Assembly: GCA_905235285.1 (NCBI GenBank)
Contig: CAJOLI010000002.1
Location: 1 to 61,055, forward strand
Length of the DNA: 61,055 nucleotides
Direction: 5' to 3'
From: an uncultured Bacteroidaceae bacterium
Lineage (GTDB): Bacteria; Bacteroidota; Bacteroidia; Bacteroidales; Bacteroidaceae
A program made the translations under genes and the position numbers. The notes beneath the pieces are model-generated. The model was given only the letters and a program-made list of their open reading frames with translations. It did not search any database and was not told where the DNA came from. How positions within the stretch are numbered: the first letter of the stretch is position 1; each line of letters opens with the position of its first letter. This document shows, in pieces, positions 26,819 to 36,027 of the stretch.

Positions 26819-27835
26819 ATGCTCCATTTCGAAAGCGATTACAACAACGGCGCACACGAAGCAGTGCTACGCCACCTCATCGAGACTAACGATGAACGAA
26901 CACATAGTTACGGCGACGACAACTTCAGCGAGCACGCCCGCGCCCTCATCCGCGAGGCCACCGGCACGCCCGATGCCGACATCTATTTCCTTGCCGGCGG
27001 CACGCAGACCAACGCTACCATCCTCGATTGCCTGCTCGAACCCTTCGAGGGTGTCCTCTGCTGCGACACAGCACATATCAACGTCCACGAATCCGGAGCC
27101 GTAGAAGCCACAGGACATAAGGTGTTAACCATCCCCAACGTGCAAGGCAAGCTCATGAGCAATGACTTGCGCCGCTGGCTCCAGGCCTATTTCGCCGACG
27201 ACACGGCCGAGCATATGGTACGACCAGGTGCCGTATACATAACCTTCCCAACCGAACTCGGCACCCTCTACAGCCTCGACGAACTAAAGGCACTACGCAC
27301 CGTGTGCGACGACTACGGGCTGAAGTTCTACGTCGACGGGGCACGCCTCTGTTACGGCCTGGCCGCCAGCCCCAACGTGACGCTGCCGCTGCTGGCCTCA
27401 CTCGCCGACGCCTTCTACATCGGCGGCACCAAATGCGGGGTTCTCTGCGGCGAAGCGGTCGTCTTCCCCAGGGGCAACGCACCAAGTCACATGCTAAGCC
27501 GAATCAAGCGCCGTGGCGCCCTGCTGGCCAAGAGCCGAGTCGTAGGCGTGCAGTTTGAGGCACTGTTCACCGATGGTCTCTATTTCCAAATAGGCCGTCA
27601 GGCCGTGCACCTGGCTCAGCGTCTGCGCGAGATTTTCGTTGAGGAAAAGGGCTACCGGCCCTTCATTGACTCACCCACCAACCAGCAGTTTTTCATCATC
27701 CCCAACACAGATCTCGAAGCCCTGCACCGCATCGCCGGTTTCGAAAACTGGTGCCCTGTTGACGCCACTCACACCGCCGTCCGCTTCGTCACCAGTTGGG
27801 CCACGGTTGCAGAAGAGGTGGAAGCGTTGGCATAA
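26819..27835 (+). CDS. Low-specificity L-threonine aldolase
   Basis: 338 aa PLP enzyme of the beta-eliminating lyase family. Visible motifs are NDERTHSYGDDNFS, FLAGGTQTNATIL, HINVHESGAVEATGHK, KFYVDGARLCYGLA (Asp binding the PLP ring) and FYIGGTKCGVLCGEA, which carries the Schiff-base lysine. It splits L-threonine or allo-threonine into glycine and acetaldehyde. 122 bp separate it from the aldolase, and I see no strong promoter there, so it may or may not be co-transcribed. The Thr-aldolase call is firm at family level. Confidence 0.9.
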   Translation: MLHFESDYNNGAHEAVLRHLIETNDERTHSYGDDNFSEHARALIREATGTPDADIYFLAGGTQTNATILDCLLEPFEGVLCCDTAHINVHESGAVEATGHKVLTIPNVQGKLMSNDLRRWLQAYFADDTAEHMVRPGAVYITFPTELGTLYSLDELKALRTVCDDYGLKFYVDGARLCYGLAASPNVTLPLLASLADAFYIGGTKCGVLCGEAVVFPRGNAPSHMLSRIKRRGALLAKSRVVGVQFEALFTDGLYFQIGRQAVHLAQRLREIFVEEKGYRPFIDSPTNQQFFIIPNTDLEALHRIAGFENWCPVDATHTAVRFVTSWATVAEEVEALA

Positions 27836-27961
27836 ATCTACGGCTATTTAACCTAACAAGTAGCTGAAAACAAGCGGTTTGAAAATAAGTGGTCAGAAAA
27901 ACAATATACATATAGATTATTTTAGCACCTATACACCTATTTATCATCGTAATCTCTTAGT

Positions 27962-27969
27962 TATCTTTG
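27962..27969 (+). promoter_or_regulatory. Orphan -7 promoter box (TATCTTTG)
   Basis: A consensus TATCTTTG with no coding frame downstream. It is followed about 125 bp later by a terminator-like hairpin. No good -33 box is present. Confidence 0.35.
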
Positions 27970-27974
27970 CATTA

Positions 27975-28131
27975 AGTTATAGTGTCATTTGTTATAATTC
28001 CCTTATTTTGCAGGTGTAGCTACTTTCATTGCTGATAAAACATTTATTGGTATCCGCTAAACATCAGCGTCCACTAAACCTTAGCGTTGTATGCCCAACT
28101 TTTGGTAAATAGAATTTGGGCTATCTTTTTT
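27975..28131 (+). ncRNA. Possible small RNA of about 155 nt
   Basis: The stretch lies between the -7 box at 27962 and a terminator-like hairpin (GCCCAA 28093-28098, TTGGGC 28116-28121, then TATCTTTTTT). It has no start codon with a plausible frame. The repeated GCTAAACATCAGCG and CTAAACCTTAGCG segments (about 28056-28087) could pair or act as tandem motifs. Nothing else is seen in 27836-27961. Confidence 0.25.
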
Positions 28132-28819
28132 CCAAATATACCCCCACGACAGTCGATGAGGGGACGGAGAGAGTCTCAGCAGACGCCCTTCGGCACACGC
28201 GTAGAAGCGCTCCCCCTACGGCTTCTGCATCGGGCCTAGCCCATTGTCGACCAGCGCTATCACGGGCAGACCCTCGTCTAACGCCGCCCTCATGATTTCC
28301 TTCTCACCGAGCGAGATGGACGGCGACACCAACACCGCACCCGCGCGCCACACCCAACAGCCTTGCTTTCTCAGTATCCAGCAGCCCTGCATCTATGAAC
28401 GTATTCCACACCTGCCAGCCGGCAATAAGCCTTGTTGCAGTCCGTCTTGAAACCGAGGATTACCATACCCAGCCCTGCGGCGAGGTGCTCCCTTTCGAAT
28501 AGAATCCCGTGGATATGATCAGGCATGACCTGGAGCGCTATGATTTCAACCTCTGGGTGGTAATGCGGGACAGTGTACCACGCCATGGCTACGACATCGC
28601 CAAGCAAAGAGTGCACCACATGCGGGCTATCCACCTCCTTGCCGAGCCCCACCCTGACGTCGCCCACCAGCCGGCCAAGGAGCGGCCTCCGCTCTTCCAC
28701 GACAAGAGTCACCATTAGATGCGCCGTCCGTGGTAGTCGTTAGCCTCGGCACGCCGCTTCATCGAAGCGACCTTCTCTCCCGCTAATTTCTTGTGTTGCT
28801 CAAGTGCCTCGCTGACCAT
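28131..28819 (-). pseudogene. Decayed REP-associated (Y1, HUH) transposase
   Basis: Read on the minus strand from an ATG at 28819 the frame gives MVSEALEQHKKLAGEKVASM, continues to HGRRI and hits TAA. One base appears lost there, because the next frame continues directly as MVTLVVEERRPLLGRLVGDV and then the HUH motif VMPDHIHGILF and GMVILGFKTDCNKAY, stopping at about 28371. A third piece near 28200-28340 reads LVSPSISLGEKEIMRAALDE and ends early. These are parts of the transposase family typical of Bacteroidales RAYT-like genes. Frameshifts and stops show that it is dead. No inverted terminal repeats were found. Confidence 0.7.
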
Positions 28820-28872
28820 CGTAAGTCACGGGGGAGTGGTGGTTCCAGTCCATAAGAAGTCGTAGGTTTAAG

Positions 28873-29640
28873 CTAATACAACTCCTCCACTCCTTTTGCC
28901 TCGGCCAGCTCTTTCAGCAACTTCGCATATTTCTCTGCCACAGCCTCAGCGAAGCGTCGGCCCTTGTCGGCAGTGGAGAGGGCAGGGTCGCCGATGCCGG
29001 TATCGTCGGTAACGCAAGTCCAGTGGCGGGGCAGCCATGCTACCTTCTCGCGCAGGCTCTGCAGGGCGAACGGTCGGGCGCGGCCGGGACCGGCCTCTTC
29101 GAGTCGAACCAGTTCCGGGTGGTAATGCATCATCACGGATGTCTCCAGCTCGTCGGCATGGTCGCCAAGATTGTCAAACCATTCCTTGGCAGGCAGCACC
29201 GAGAACCAATCGCTCACGAGGATGATTAAGTCGGGATAGTCCACAACAAGGTCGCGTATGATTCCTTTGAAACTGTTGCCGCCGTGACCGTTGACGATGA
29301 GCAACTTACGTAGGCCCTGGTGGTGGAGCGAGGCCACGATGTCAGCGAGTATTGCCGCCTGCGTCGTCAGGCGGTAGTGGATGCAGAAGCTGAGGTCGCG
29401 CTGTCCGGGGTTCTGGGCTCCCATGGCCACGGGCGGCAGCACCATGGCACGCACGCCGTAGCGGTTCAGAGCTCTTTCGGCAGCGTCTATAGCTACGGCC
29501 TGCGCAAGCAGGCAGTCGGTCATGTAAGGCAGATGCAGGTTATGAGGTTCGGTGGCGCCCCATGGCAGAACGGCGATATCGTAGTGCAACGGCCGCACCG
29601 TACCGTAGTTGCTTACGCTAAGATCTATTTCTTTATTCAT
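28873..29640 (-). CDS. Creatininase/creatinine amidohydrolase family protein
   Basis: 255 aa. The metal-binding motifs are present: LPWGATEPHNLHLPYMTD near residue 27, VNGHGGNSF (about 115) and DHADELETSVMMHY (about 160). The family includes creatininase, mycofactocin MftE and FAPy deformylase (ArfB); substrates in Bacteroidetes are unknown. It is a single gene without obvious partners, beginning 140 bp after the aquaporin stop with a terminator in between. Confidence 0.9.
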   Translation of the reverse strand: MNKEIDLSVSNYGTVRPLHYDIAVLPWGATEPHNLHLPYMTDCLLAQAVAIDAAERALNRYGVRAMVLPPVAMGAQNPGQRDLSFCIHYRLTTQAAILADIVASLHHQGLRKLLIVNGHGGNSFKGIIRDLVVDYPDLIILVSDWFSVLPAKEWFDNLGDHADELETSVMMHYHPELVRLEEAGPGRARPFALQSLREKVAWLPRHWTCVTDDTGIGDPALSTADKGRRFAEAVAEKYAKLLKELAEAKGVEELY

Positions 29641-29654
29641 GAGTTACAGGTTTT

Positions 29655-29675
29655 AACCCAAATCAGTCATCAGAC
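29655..29675 (+). repeat. Copy of the CCCAAATCGGTCATTAGAC-type repeat
   Basis: CCCAAATCAGTCATCAGAC lies just upstream of the creatininase gene; related copies are at 60212, 60387 (inverted) and 60901. Confidence 0.4.
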
Positions 29676-29710
29676 AGTTACACGCTCACGACCGATGAGG
29701 TTTTAAAAAT

Positions 29711-29745
29711 AAGCCCGCCTACAACGCGGTAAGCGGGCTTTATCA
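29711..29745 (-). terminator. Rho-independent terminator of the aquaporin gene
   Basis: AAGCCCGC (29711-29718)/GCGGGCTT (29733-29740); on the minus strand it is followed by ATTTTTAAAA. It lies 36 bp past the aquaporin stop. Confidence 0.8.
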
Positions 29746-29780
29746 CATCTGCAAAAAATGCAGGCAGCTATGGTCAGTTG

Positions 29781-30464
29781 TTAGTTTTTCTCACACTTCT
29801 CGCAGTCGCAGCCTAAACAAGCCCAGATACCGGCGGCGCAGATAGCACCTACGAAGGGACCTACGATGAAGATCCACAGATTGTTGATGGCCGTGCCTCC
29901 CTGGAAGACGGCGGGAGCGATGGAGCGTGCGGGGTTGACGCTGGTGCCTGTGTAGCGGATGCAGGCGAGGTGCACGAGCACAAGCGACAGTCCGATGGCG
30001 AGTCCTGCGAAGTTGCCGGCGCCCTTCTTGGCGTCGGTTGTGCCGAGAACAACGAGGACGAAGACGCAGGTGAAGATAATCTCAGCCAGCAGGCCTCCTA
30101 CGACGCTGACGCCGTCCTGAAGGTCGTTGGCGCCAGTCCCTTCGAGACCGCTGTTGGAGGTGAGCAACCAGAGCAGAGCGGAGCCTATGAAAGCGCCGAT
30201 GACCTGAAAGAGCATGTACATGACACAATCCTTGCCCGAGATGCGCTTCGAGAGGAAGCATCCGAGAGTGATTGCGGGATTGATGTGGCAACCGCTGACG
30301 CCACCGATGGTGTAAGCCATAGCCACTACGGCCAGACCGAAGGCGATTGCCGTGCCGATGACCGTTTCGGGGTCGCCGTTGTTGCAACCGAGGCTTACGG
30401 CCACGCCGCAACCCATGAGTACGAGCACCATAGTGCCCACCATTTCAGCAAGATACTTTTTCAT
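29781..30464 (-). CDS. aqpZ: Aquaporin Z-type water channel
   Basis: 227 aa, six membrane helices and both NPA boxes (62-64 in SGCHINPAITLG; 177-179 in GTSVNPARS). The Arg after the second NPA and the His in the loop fit a water-selective AqpZ rather than a glycerol facilitator. The C-terminus WACLGCDCEKCEKN holds four cysteines in a short tail, which is unusual and could bind metal. The gene is monocistronic, with promoter and terminator both visible. Confidence 0.94.
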   Translation of the reverse strand: MKKYLAEMVGTMVLVLMGCGVAVSLGCNNGDPETVIGTAIAFGLAVVAMAYTIGGVSGCHINPAITLGCFLSKRISGKDCVMYMLFQVIGAFIGSALLWLLTSNSGLEGTGANDLQDGVSVVGGLLAEIIFTCVFVLVVLGTTDAKKGAGNFAGLAIGLSLVLVHLACIRYTGTSVNPARSIAPAVFQGGTAINNLWIFIVGPFVGAICAAGIWACLGCDCEKCEKN

Positions 30465-30521
30465 ACAGTTTACTTATTAAAGGGTTAATAAAAAGGAATA
30501 TCAATTAGCACATTTGCGCCG

Positions 30522-30553
30522 TAAAATTAACATCTTTCCAAGTTGTCACCAAA
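30522..30553 (-). promoter_or_regulatory. -33/-7 promoter of aqpZ
   Basis: On the minus strand TTTG (30553-30550), 20 bp, TAATTTTA (30529-30522; last base differs from consensus). The leader would be about 50 nt. Confidence 0.5.
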
Positions 30554-30609
30554 CTTTTTGATGCTTTTTTTGCGTTTTAGCCTTTAAAAAGTAATCTGAA
30601 GCCACCTCG

Positions 30610-33528
30610 TTAGAGGTTTTCGCGAAGGAAACGCCCCGTGTAGCTCTGCTTGCAGGCTGCTATGTCGGCCGGGGTGCCGGCACATACGATGTTGCCGCCT
30701 TCGGCACCGCCCTCGGGACCGAGGTCAATGACGTAATCGGCCTGGTGTATGACGTCGAGATTATGCTCGATGACGATGATGGTGTGTCCGCGCAAGATGA
30801 GAGCATTGAAGGCGTCCAAGAGGCGGTGTATGTCGTGGTAGTGAAGACCCGTCGTGGGCTCATCGAAAATGAACATGGTGGGCACGGCACGCTCAGCGCC
30901 TATGTAGTAGGCAAGCTTCACGCGCTGGTTCTCGCCGCCAGAGAGCGTCGACGACGACTGCCCGAGTTGGACATATCCTAAACCCACATCCTTCAGGGGC
31001 TGCAGGCGCCTTACAATTTTCTTCTCGCCATGGACGGCGAAGAAATCCATAGCCTCATCGACGGTCATGCGGAGCACATCATTAATGTTGCGGCCATGGA
31101 AACGTACATCGAGGATGTCGCGCTTAAAGCGCTGCCCGTGGCATGACTCGCACTCGAGCACGAGGTCGGCCATGAACTGCATCTCGATGGTCACGGTGCC
31201 TTCGCCTTTGCACTCCTCACAGCGCCCGCCCTCGGTATTGAACGAGAAATGGCTGGCCGTGAAGCCCATCTGCTTCGACAGGGGTTGTTCGGCGAAGAGG
31301 CGCCGGATCTCGTCGTACGCTTTGATGTAGATGACGGGGTTGGAGCGCGAGCTCTTACCTATTGGGTTCTGGTCTACAAACTCCACGGCCTCTACGGCCT
31401 TCAGGTCGCCTGAGAGGGCCACGAATTCACCTGGTCGGTCCGCCACCTCGTCGAGCTGACGCTTCATGGCACGATAGAGGATGTCGCGCACGAGTGTGCT
31501 CTTGCCAGAGCCCGAGACGCCTGTGACGCACGTCATCACATTCAAGGGGAAGCGCACATCAATGCCCCGCAAATTGTTGGCACGCGCACCCTTAACTTCT
31601 ATGAAGCGGTTCCAGGGACGGACCACACTCCTACCCTCCCTTGCACGGAGGGAGCGGTCACCCTTGACGGATGCCGAATCGAAAGTCTCCTGTCCAAGGA
31701 GCCACTGTAGAGTGTGAGAGCGTTGGACAACGTCCTGGGGTATGGTTTCTGCGGCGTTCTTGCCGCCTATGGTATATACGCCCTCCTCTGCCAGGGAAGG
31801 GAGGGAGGTGAGCCTACACACGACTTCGCCGCCCTGCCGCCCTGCATCAGGGCCTATATCTATAATATAATCAGCGGCACGAATAATATCGGCATCGTGC
31901 TCTACTACGACGACTGTATTGCCCAGATCCACAAGCTGACGCAGCACGCGGATGAGCCTCTGCGTATCGCGCGGATGAAGGCCTATGCTGGGCTCATCAA
32001 GGATGTAGAGCGATCCTACGAGTGCCGAGCCGAGGCTGGTGGCTAGGTTGATGCGCTGACTCTCGCCGCCCGAGAGACTGTTGGAGCGGCGCCCCAAGGT
32101 GAGGTAGCCTAATCCCACGTCGATGAGGAACTGCAGCCGGCTCTTAATCTCCAAAAGGAGGCGCTCGGCCACTGACATTTCGTGGGCTTCAAGTTGCAGG
32201 GTATCGAACCACTCTTTCAGCAGACCTACGGGCATCTCTATGAGTTCAGCGATGCTGCGACCGCCAACCTTGACATATGTTGCTTCACGGCGGAGGCGTG
32301 TACCATGACAGTCGGGGCATTCCGTCTTGCCCGTATAGCGGGCCAGCATGACGCGGTTCTGTATCTTGTAGCGCCCCTCGCGCAGGTAATCGAAGAAGAG
32401 GTCAAGACAGACGTCGCCCAGATGCCACCGTTCCTCGAGCGTCCGGCCAGGGTATCGGCCGTGCCACAGTAAGTCGCGCTCGGAGTTGGTCAGCTCGTAG
32501 TACGGCTTGAAGATTGGGAAGCGAATGCCCTCAGCCATGCGTATAAATTCCGTCTTCCACTCGCTCATTTTCTCGCCGCGCCAACACTGGATGCAGCCGT
32601 CGTAGATGCTCTTCGACGAGTCGGGGATGACCAGGTGCGGGTCAATACCTGTGACGTTGCCCCATCCCTCGCAGGTGGGACAAGCTCCCATGGGCGAGTT
32701 GAAGGCAAAGAGCTGGTCCGTAGGTTCGTCGAACGTCATACCATCGGCCTCGAAGCGGGTTGAGAACACGTGCTCGATGCCGGCAGGCAGGAAGCGCAAC
32801 ATCAGCTCTCCCCCACCCTCGTAGAAGGCTGTCTCGGCCGAATCCACCAGTCGCGAGACGAGGTCCTTGGCGTCACTGACGGCAAGGCGGTCGATGACGA
32901 GCAGCAGGCCGCCGTCAGGCAGTGTCTGCGGCACCTCATTACTGCCGAGGTAATCCTCTATCCTCACTACCTCGCCACCGACATCCAAGCGCGTATAACC
33001 CTCTTGCATGAAGGCCCGGAGCTGCTCTTCGAGAGTGCGACCCTCTGTGATGCGCACGGGGCAGAGCACCATGAAACGCGTGCCCGCAGAGTAGCTGAGC
33101 ATACACTGCACGACATCCTCGGTAGTGTGTTTCTTTACTTCTACGCCACTGACGGGGCTGAACGTACGCCCAATGCGGGCAAACAGCAGACGCAGGTATT
33201 CGTAGATTTCGGTGCTGGTGCCCACGGTGGAGCGCGGGTTACGCGCCACCACCTTCTGCTCGATAGCTATGGCAGGCGGTATGCCTGAGATGAAGTCACA
33301 CTCAGGCTTACTCATACGCCCCAAGAACTGACGGGCATATGCGTTCAGGCTCTCGACATATCGCCGTTGGCCTTCGGCATATAGCGTGTCGAAAGCCAGC
33401 GATGACTTGCCCGAGCCTGAGACGCCTGTGATGACTACGAGCCTGTCTCGAGGAATGTCGAGCGTCACGCCCTTCAGGTTGTTGACTCGAGCATTCTCGA
33501 TATGAATGCTTTGATCTACATCTGACAC
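30610..33528 (-). CDS. uvrA: Excinuclease ABC subunit A
   Basis: 972 aa. Two ABC ATPase halves, each with a Walker A ([12 protein letters not shown] near 35, [12 protein letters not shown] near 658) and signature ([24 protein letters not shown]), plus zinc fingers [15 protein letters not shown] and CEECKGEG...CESCHG. UvrA binds damaged DNA with UvrB in nucleotide excision repair. The linker between the halves (about 565-640) is longer than usual and includes [17 protein letters not shown] and [15 protein letters not shown], each encoded by a GC-rich palindrome-like repeat. The frame is intact and all key motifs are present, so it should work. Confidence 0.96.
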   Translation of the reverse strand: MSDVDQSIHIENARVNNLKGVTLDIPRDRLVVITGVSGSGKSSLAFDTLYAEGQRRYVESLNAYARQFLGRMSKPECDFISGIPPAIAIEQKVVARNPRSTVGTSTEIYEYLRLLFARIGRTFSPVSGVEVKKHTTEDVVQCMLSYSAGTRFMVLCPVRITEGRTLEEQLRAFMQEGYTRLDVGGEVVRIEDYLGSNEVPQTLPDGGLLLVIDRLAVSDAKDLVSRLVDSAETAFYEGGGELMLRFLPAGIEHVFSTRFEADGMTFDEPTDQLFAFNSPMGACPTCEGWGNVTGIDPHLVIPDSSKSIYDGCIQCWRGEKMSEWKTEFIRMAEGIRFPIFKPYYELTNSERDLLWHGRYPGRTLEERWHLGDVCLDLFFDYLREGRYKIQNRVMLARYTGKTECPDCHGTRLRREATYVKVGGRSIAELIEMPVGLLKEWFDTLQLEAHEMSVAERLLLEIKSRLQFLIDVGLGYLTLGRRSNSLSGGESQRINLATSLGSALVGSLYILDEPSIGLHPRDTQRLIRVLRQLVDLGNTVVVVEHDADIIRAADYIIDIGPDAGRQGGEVVCRLTSLPSLAEEGVYTIGGKNAAETIPQDVVQRSHTLQWLLGQETFDSASVKGDRSLRAREGRSVVRPWNRFIEVKGARANNLRGIDVRFPLNVMTCVTGVSGSGKSTLVRDILYRAMKRQLDEVADRPGEFVALSGDLKAVEAVEFVDQNPIGKSSRSNPVIYIKAYDEIRRLFAEQPLSKQMGFTASHFSFNTEGGRCEECKGEGTVTIEMQFMADLVLECESCHGQRFKRDILDVRFHGRNINDVLRMTVDEAMDFFAVHGEKKIVRRLQPLKDVGLGYVQLGQSSSTLSGGENQRVKLAYYIGAERAVPTMFIFDEPTTGLHYHDIHRLLDAFNALILRGHTIIVIEHNLDVIHQADYVIDLGPEGGAEGGNIVCAGTPADIAACKQSYTGRFLRENL
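31635..31653. repeat. Palindromic element A inside uvrA
   Basis: CCCTCC-CTTGCAC-GGAGGG, with flanking bases (GACCGCTCCCTC on the coding strand) like those in the cbiB element. It encodes residues about 620-633 in the inter-domain linker, in frame. Confidence 0.5.
31781..31812. repeat. Palindromic element B inside uvrA
   Basis: CCCTCCTCTGCC followed by AGGGAAGGGAGGG and GGTGAG. It resembles the element just before nagB-lmbE (35986-36027). It encodes residues about 572-583, in frame. Confidence 0.5.
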
Positions 33529-33611
33529 TTAAGGTGTGTTCTATTAATTAATTTTGACAAGCCCTGCTTGCCTATGGGTTTTACCGGCATTCGTGCGGGA
33601 GAAGCGGAGGG

Positions 33612-35084
33612 CTACAGCTTCACCTTCTTTACTTTCGACTCATTCTGCAGGCGGTCGAGAGCCGTCACGACGTAGACGCAATTCTGGTTGATATCGCCCA
33701 CGGGCACGGGAAAGAACGTGTCCGCAGTGATGCCTACGAGATGTGTGGCACGGCTAATGTCGATGCTTTCGTCTTTGGCAAAGCGATAGACGGCGTAGCT
33801 CTTTGCCATATCTAATTCCTTGCGCCCCTTGGGTGCCGTCCAGCAAAGTACGGGACCGTCAGGAGTCGAGATTATCTTCGTCTTTCGTACCTTACCCGGT
33901 GCCTTCTTGTCGATCCAAGGCATTGAGGGCTGTAGTGCAGGCTTGGTGTGGTAGTTGGTGCGAAGTGCTGTGGCATAGCCGCCGCGATCGTCAGCCACAG
34001 CGCGAGCATACCATTGGCACGAGCCGTTGATGCCAGGCAGCCCCTGCTGCAGCAGCATCTTGCGTGCCATGTCGCCCTTCTGAGCTATGCGGTCGACGTC
34101 CTGTCCAATATAAAGAGGACGCGCGTGCGCGTGAGCACTCCACCAGCGTATCAATTCATCGTAGTCGGCTGCCGCGTGGCCTATCTCCCAGTAAATCTGT
34201 GGTATATTATAGTCCACCCAACCCTTGTCGACCCAGAGGAGGACGTCGGCATAGAGGTCGTCGTAATTCTGCAGACCGTTTGTGCGTGAGCCCTCGGGCC
34301 ACGAACGTTGGTTGCGATAGATGCCGAACGGCGAGACGCCGAATTTCACCCACGGCTTAGTGGCACGGATGACATCGTGCAGCTCATGGATAAACTTATT
34401 CACGTTGTCGCGCCGCCAGTCGCCACGGTCGAGGCCCTGGCCGTAAGCTGCGTAGGACGCATCGTCGGGAATGGGCAGGCCAGCCACGGGATAAGGGTAG
34501 AAATAGTCGTCGATATGGAAACCATCAACGTCGTAGCGGCTGACGATGTCGCGCGCCACGTCGCAGATGAAACGTCGGTTCTCTGGTAGTCCCGGGTCAA
34601 AGAGCATCAGCCCGTCGTAGGCAAAGCAGCGCTCGGGGTGTTGCACGGCATAGTGCGTCGTGGCCAGTGCGGGCGTTCCCTTGGTCTTGGCACGGTAAGG
34701 GTTGATCCAGGCGTGCAGCTCCATACCCCGGGCATGACACTGCTCGATCATCCACTGCAGGGGATCCCAGTAAGGCTGTGGAGGCGTGCCCTGCTGACCT
34801 GTCAGGTAGCGGCTCCAAGGTTCCAGCAGGCTGGCATAGAGGGCGTCACCCTCGACGCGCACCTGGAACAAGATTGCATTGATGCCGCAAGCCTGCAGGA
34901 CATTCAGCTCGCGCGTCAGCTCGGCTTGCATGGCATCGCGGCCGACGCCTTGCCACTGACCATTGACAGCTTGAATCCAAGCTCCTCGGAACTCACGTTT
35001 TGGCGTGTGCACCGTCTGCGCGCACAACACACACGCGTTAGCTGCAAAGCAAGCCAACGCCAAAAGAAATTTGAACTTATTCAT
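33612..35084 (-). CDS. Secreted GHL10/DUF187 glycoside-hydrolase-like protein
   Basis: 490 aa from the ATG at 35084; a GTG three codons upstream is less likely. It has a signal peptide to about residue 23. The barrel motifs are KREFRGAWIQAVN, NAILFQVRVEGDALY, ELHAWINPYRA, DVDGFHIDDYFYPYP, WVKFGVSPFGIYRN and VDYNIPQIYWEIG, the GHL10 (DUF187, PF02638) pattern. The C-terminal about 85 residues look like a fibronectin III domain. Related proteins act on peptidoglycan-type or surface glycans, but the substrate is unproven. uvrA lies 83 bp upstream on the opposite end of this strand, facing away. Confidence 0.88.
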   Translation of the reverse strand: MNKFKFLLALACFAANACVLCAQTVHTPKREFRGAWIQAVNGQWQGVGRDAMQAELTRELNVLQACGINAILFQVRVEGDALYASLLEPWSRYLTGQQGTPPQPYWDPLQWMIEQCHARGMELHAWINPYRAKTKGTPALATTHYAVQHPERCFAYDGLMLFDPGLPENRRFICDVARDIVSRYDVDGFHIDDYFYPYPVAGLPIPDDASYAAYGQGLDRGDWRRDNVNKFIHELHDVIRATKPWVKFGVSPFGIYRNQRSWPEGSRTNGLQNYDDLYADVLLWVDKGWVDYNIPQIYWEIGHAAADYDELIRWWSAHAHARPLYIGQDVDRIAQKGDMARKMLLQQGLPGINGSCQWYARAVADDRGGYATALRTNYHTKPALQPSMPWIDKKAPGKVRKTKIISTPDGPVLCWTAPKGRKELDMAKSYAVYRFAKDESIDISRATHLVGITADTFFPVPVGDINQNCVYVVTALDRLQNESKVKKVKL

Positions 35085-35109
35085 TGTACTCACGAGTTAA
35101 TTTCGTCTG

Positions 35110-35117
35110 CAAAGGTA
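35110..35117 (-). promoter_or_regulatory. -7 promoter box (TACCTTTG) of the GHL10 gene
   Basis: TACCTTTG on the minus strand, 25 bp before the ATG at 35084. Confidence 0.55.
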
Positions 35118-35244
35118 AAACAAAATCGCTAAAAACCACCAACTTTTCAGGAAAAACAATTGATATGGCCGAAAAGGACAAGCTTGGAGCGTTAAATAAA
35201 GCTAAAACTTAGCCTGCAAGCTTGGCTGCTCAGCTCTTTTCCAT

Positions 35245-35252
35245 TAGCTTTG
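35245..35252 (+). promoter_or_regulatory. -7 promoter box (TAGCTTTG) of the barrel gene
   Basis: TAGCTTTG with TTGG 19 bp upstream (35222-35225) as a possible -33 box; 40 bp before the ATG at 35293. Confidence 0.5.
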
Positions 35253-35292
35253 CACAAATATTTATTGTTCAACAACTATTAAGGAGTAAACT

Positions 35293-35811
35293 ATGTTTAA
35301 GAAAGTTTTCTTGGGCGCCCTGTTCGCCCTCATGGCCATCTCGGCCAATGCTCAGTTCGAAGCGGGTAAAAAGTATGTAAATCTCTCTACGAGCAGCCTC
35401 AGCCTCTCGTACAGCAAGAACGACAAGTTGCGCCTCAACATAGGAGCCATGGCCGGTATGTTCATAGCCGACGACTGGATGGTCTATGCCCAGGCCGAGT
35501 ACAATCACAAGCGCCTCATGTACGACCGTCTGGTCAATATAGGACGTAAGATTTATCAGGATGAAGTCCTACTCGGCGTAGGCGGACGCTACTATATAGA
35601 GCAGAACGGTATATACCTCGGCCTCGGCATGCAGTACGCCCACCACGAGCAATCGTACGACAACTTATACCTGACGCCCGAGATAGGCTACGCCTTCTTT
35701 GTCAACCAATACGTCACTCTCGAGCCGTCCGTCTACTACCAGATGTCGCTCAACGACTTCTCCGACGCCAGCACCGTAGGCCTGAAACTGGCTGTTGGCA
35801 TAACATTCTAA
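35293..35811 (+). CDS. Small outer-membrane beta-barrel protein
   Basis: 172 aa with a clear signal peptide (residues 1-20, ISANAQ). The mature part alternates hydrophobic and polar residues in short strands (KLRLNIGAMAGMFI, WMVYAQAEYNHKR, LGVGGRYYIE, YLGLGMQYAHH, LTPEIGYAFFV) and ends in phenylalanine (VGITF), the outer-membrane insertion signal. This fits an eight-stranded OmpW/OmpX-like barrel. No specific function can be assigned. Confidence 0.8.
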   Translation: MFKKVFLGALFALMAISANAQFEAGKKYVNLSTSSLSLSYSKNDKLRLNIGAMAGMFIADDWMVYAQAEYNHKRLMYDRLVNIGRKIYQDEVLLGVGGRYYIEQNGIYLGLGMQYAHHEQSYDNLYLTPEIGYAFFVNQYVTLEPSVYYQMSLNDFSDASTVGLKLAVGITF

Positions 35812-35985
35812 GACCTACCCCCGCCACTTCCAATGGAGGGCGTATTTACCACAGGAATCATTATGAAGTAGTGTATGATTTGAAGCAAGTATGCCAGCAA
35901 ATCGACTCAACACATGGTCCTACTACAACGAAGAAAACAGCCCAAACAACTTACATAATTATACTAACAACAAAAAGTACCTACG

Positions 35986-36027
35986 TCCCTCCCTCTTACT
36001 TAAGGGAAGGGGTTGGTGGAGAGTCCT
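35986..36027 (+). repeat. Palindromic element ending at the nagB-lmbE start codon
   Basis: TCCCTCCCTCTTACTTAAGG and then GAAGGGG, followed by TTGGTGGAGAG. It is similar in design to the uvrA element B. It ends directly before the ATG at 36028, so it fills the ribosome-binding region. Confidence 0.5.
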
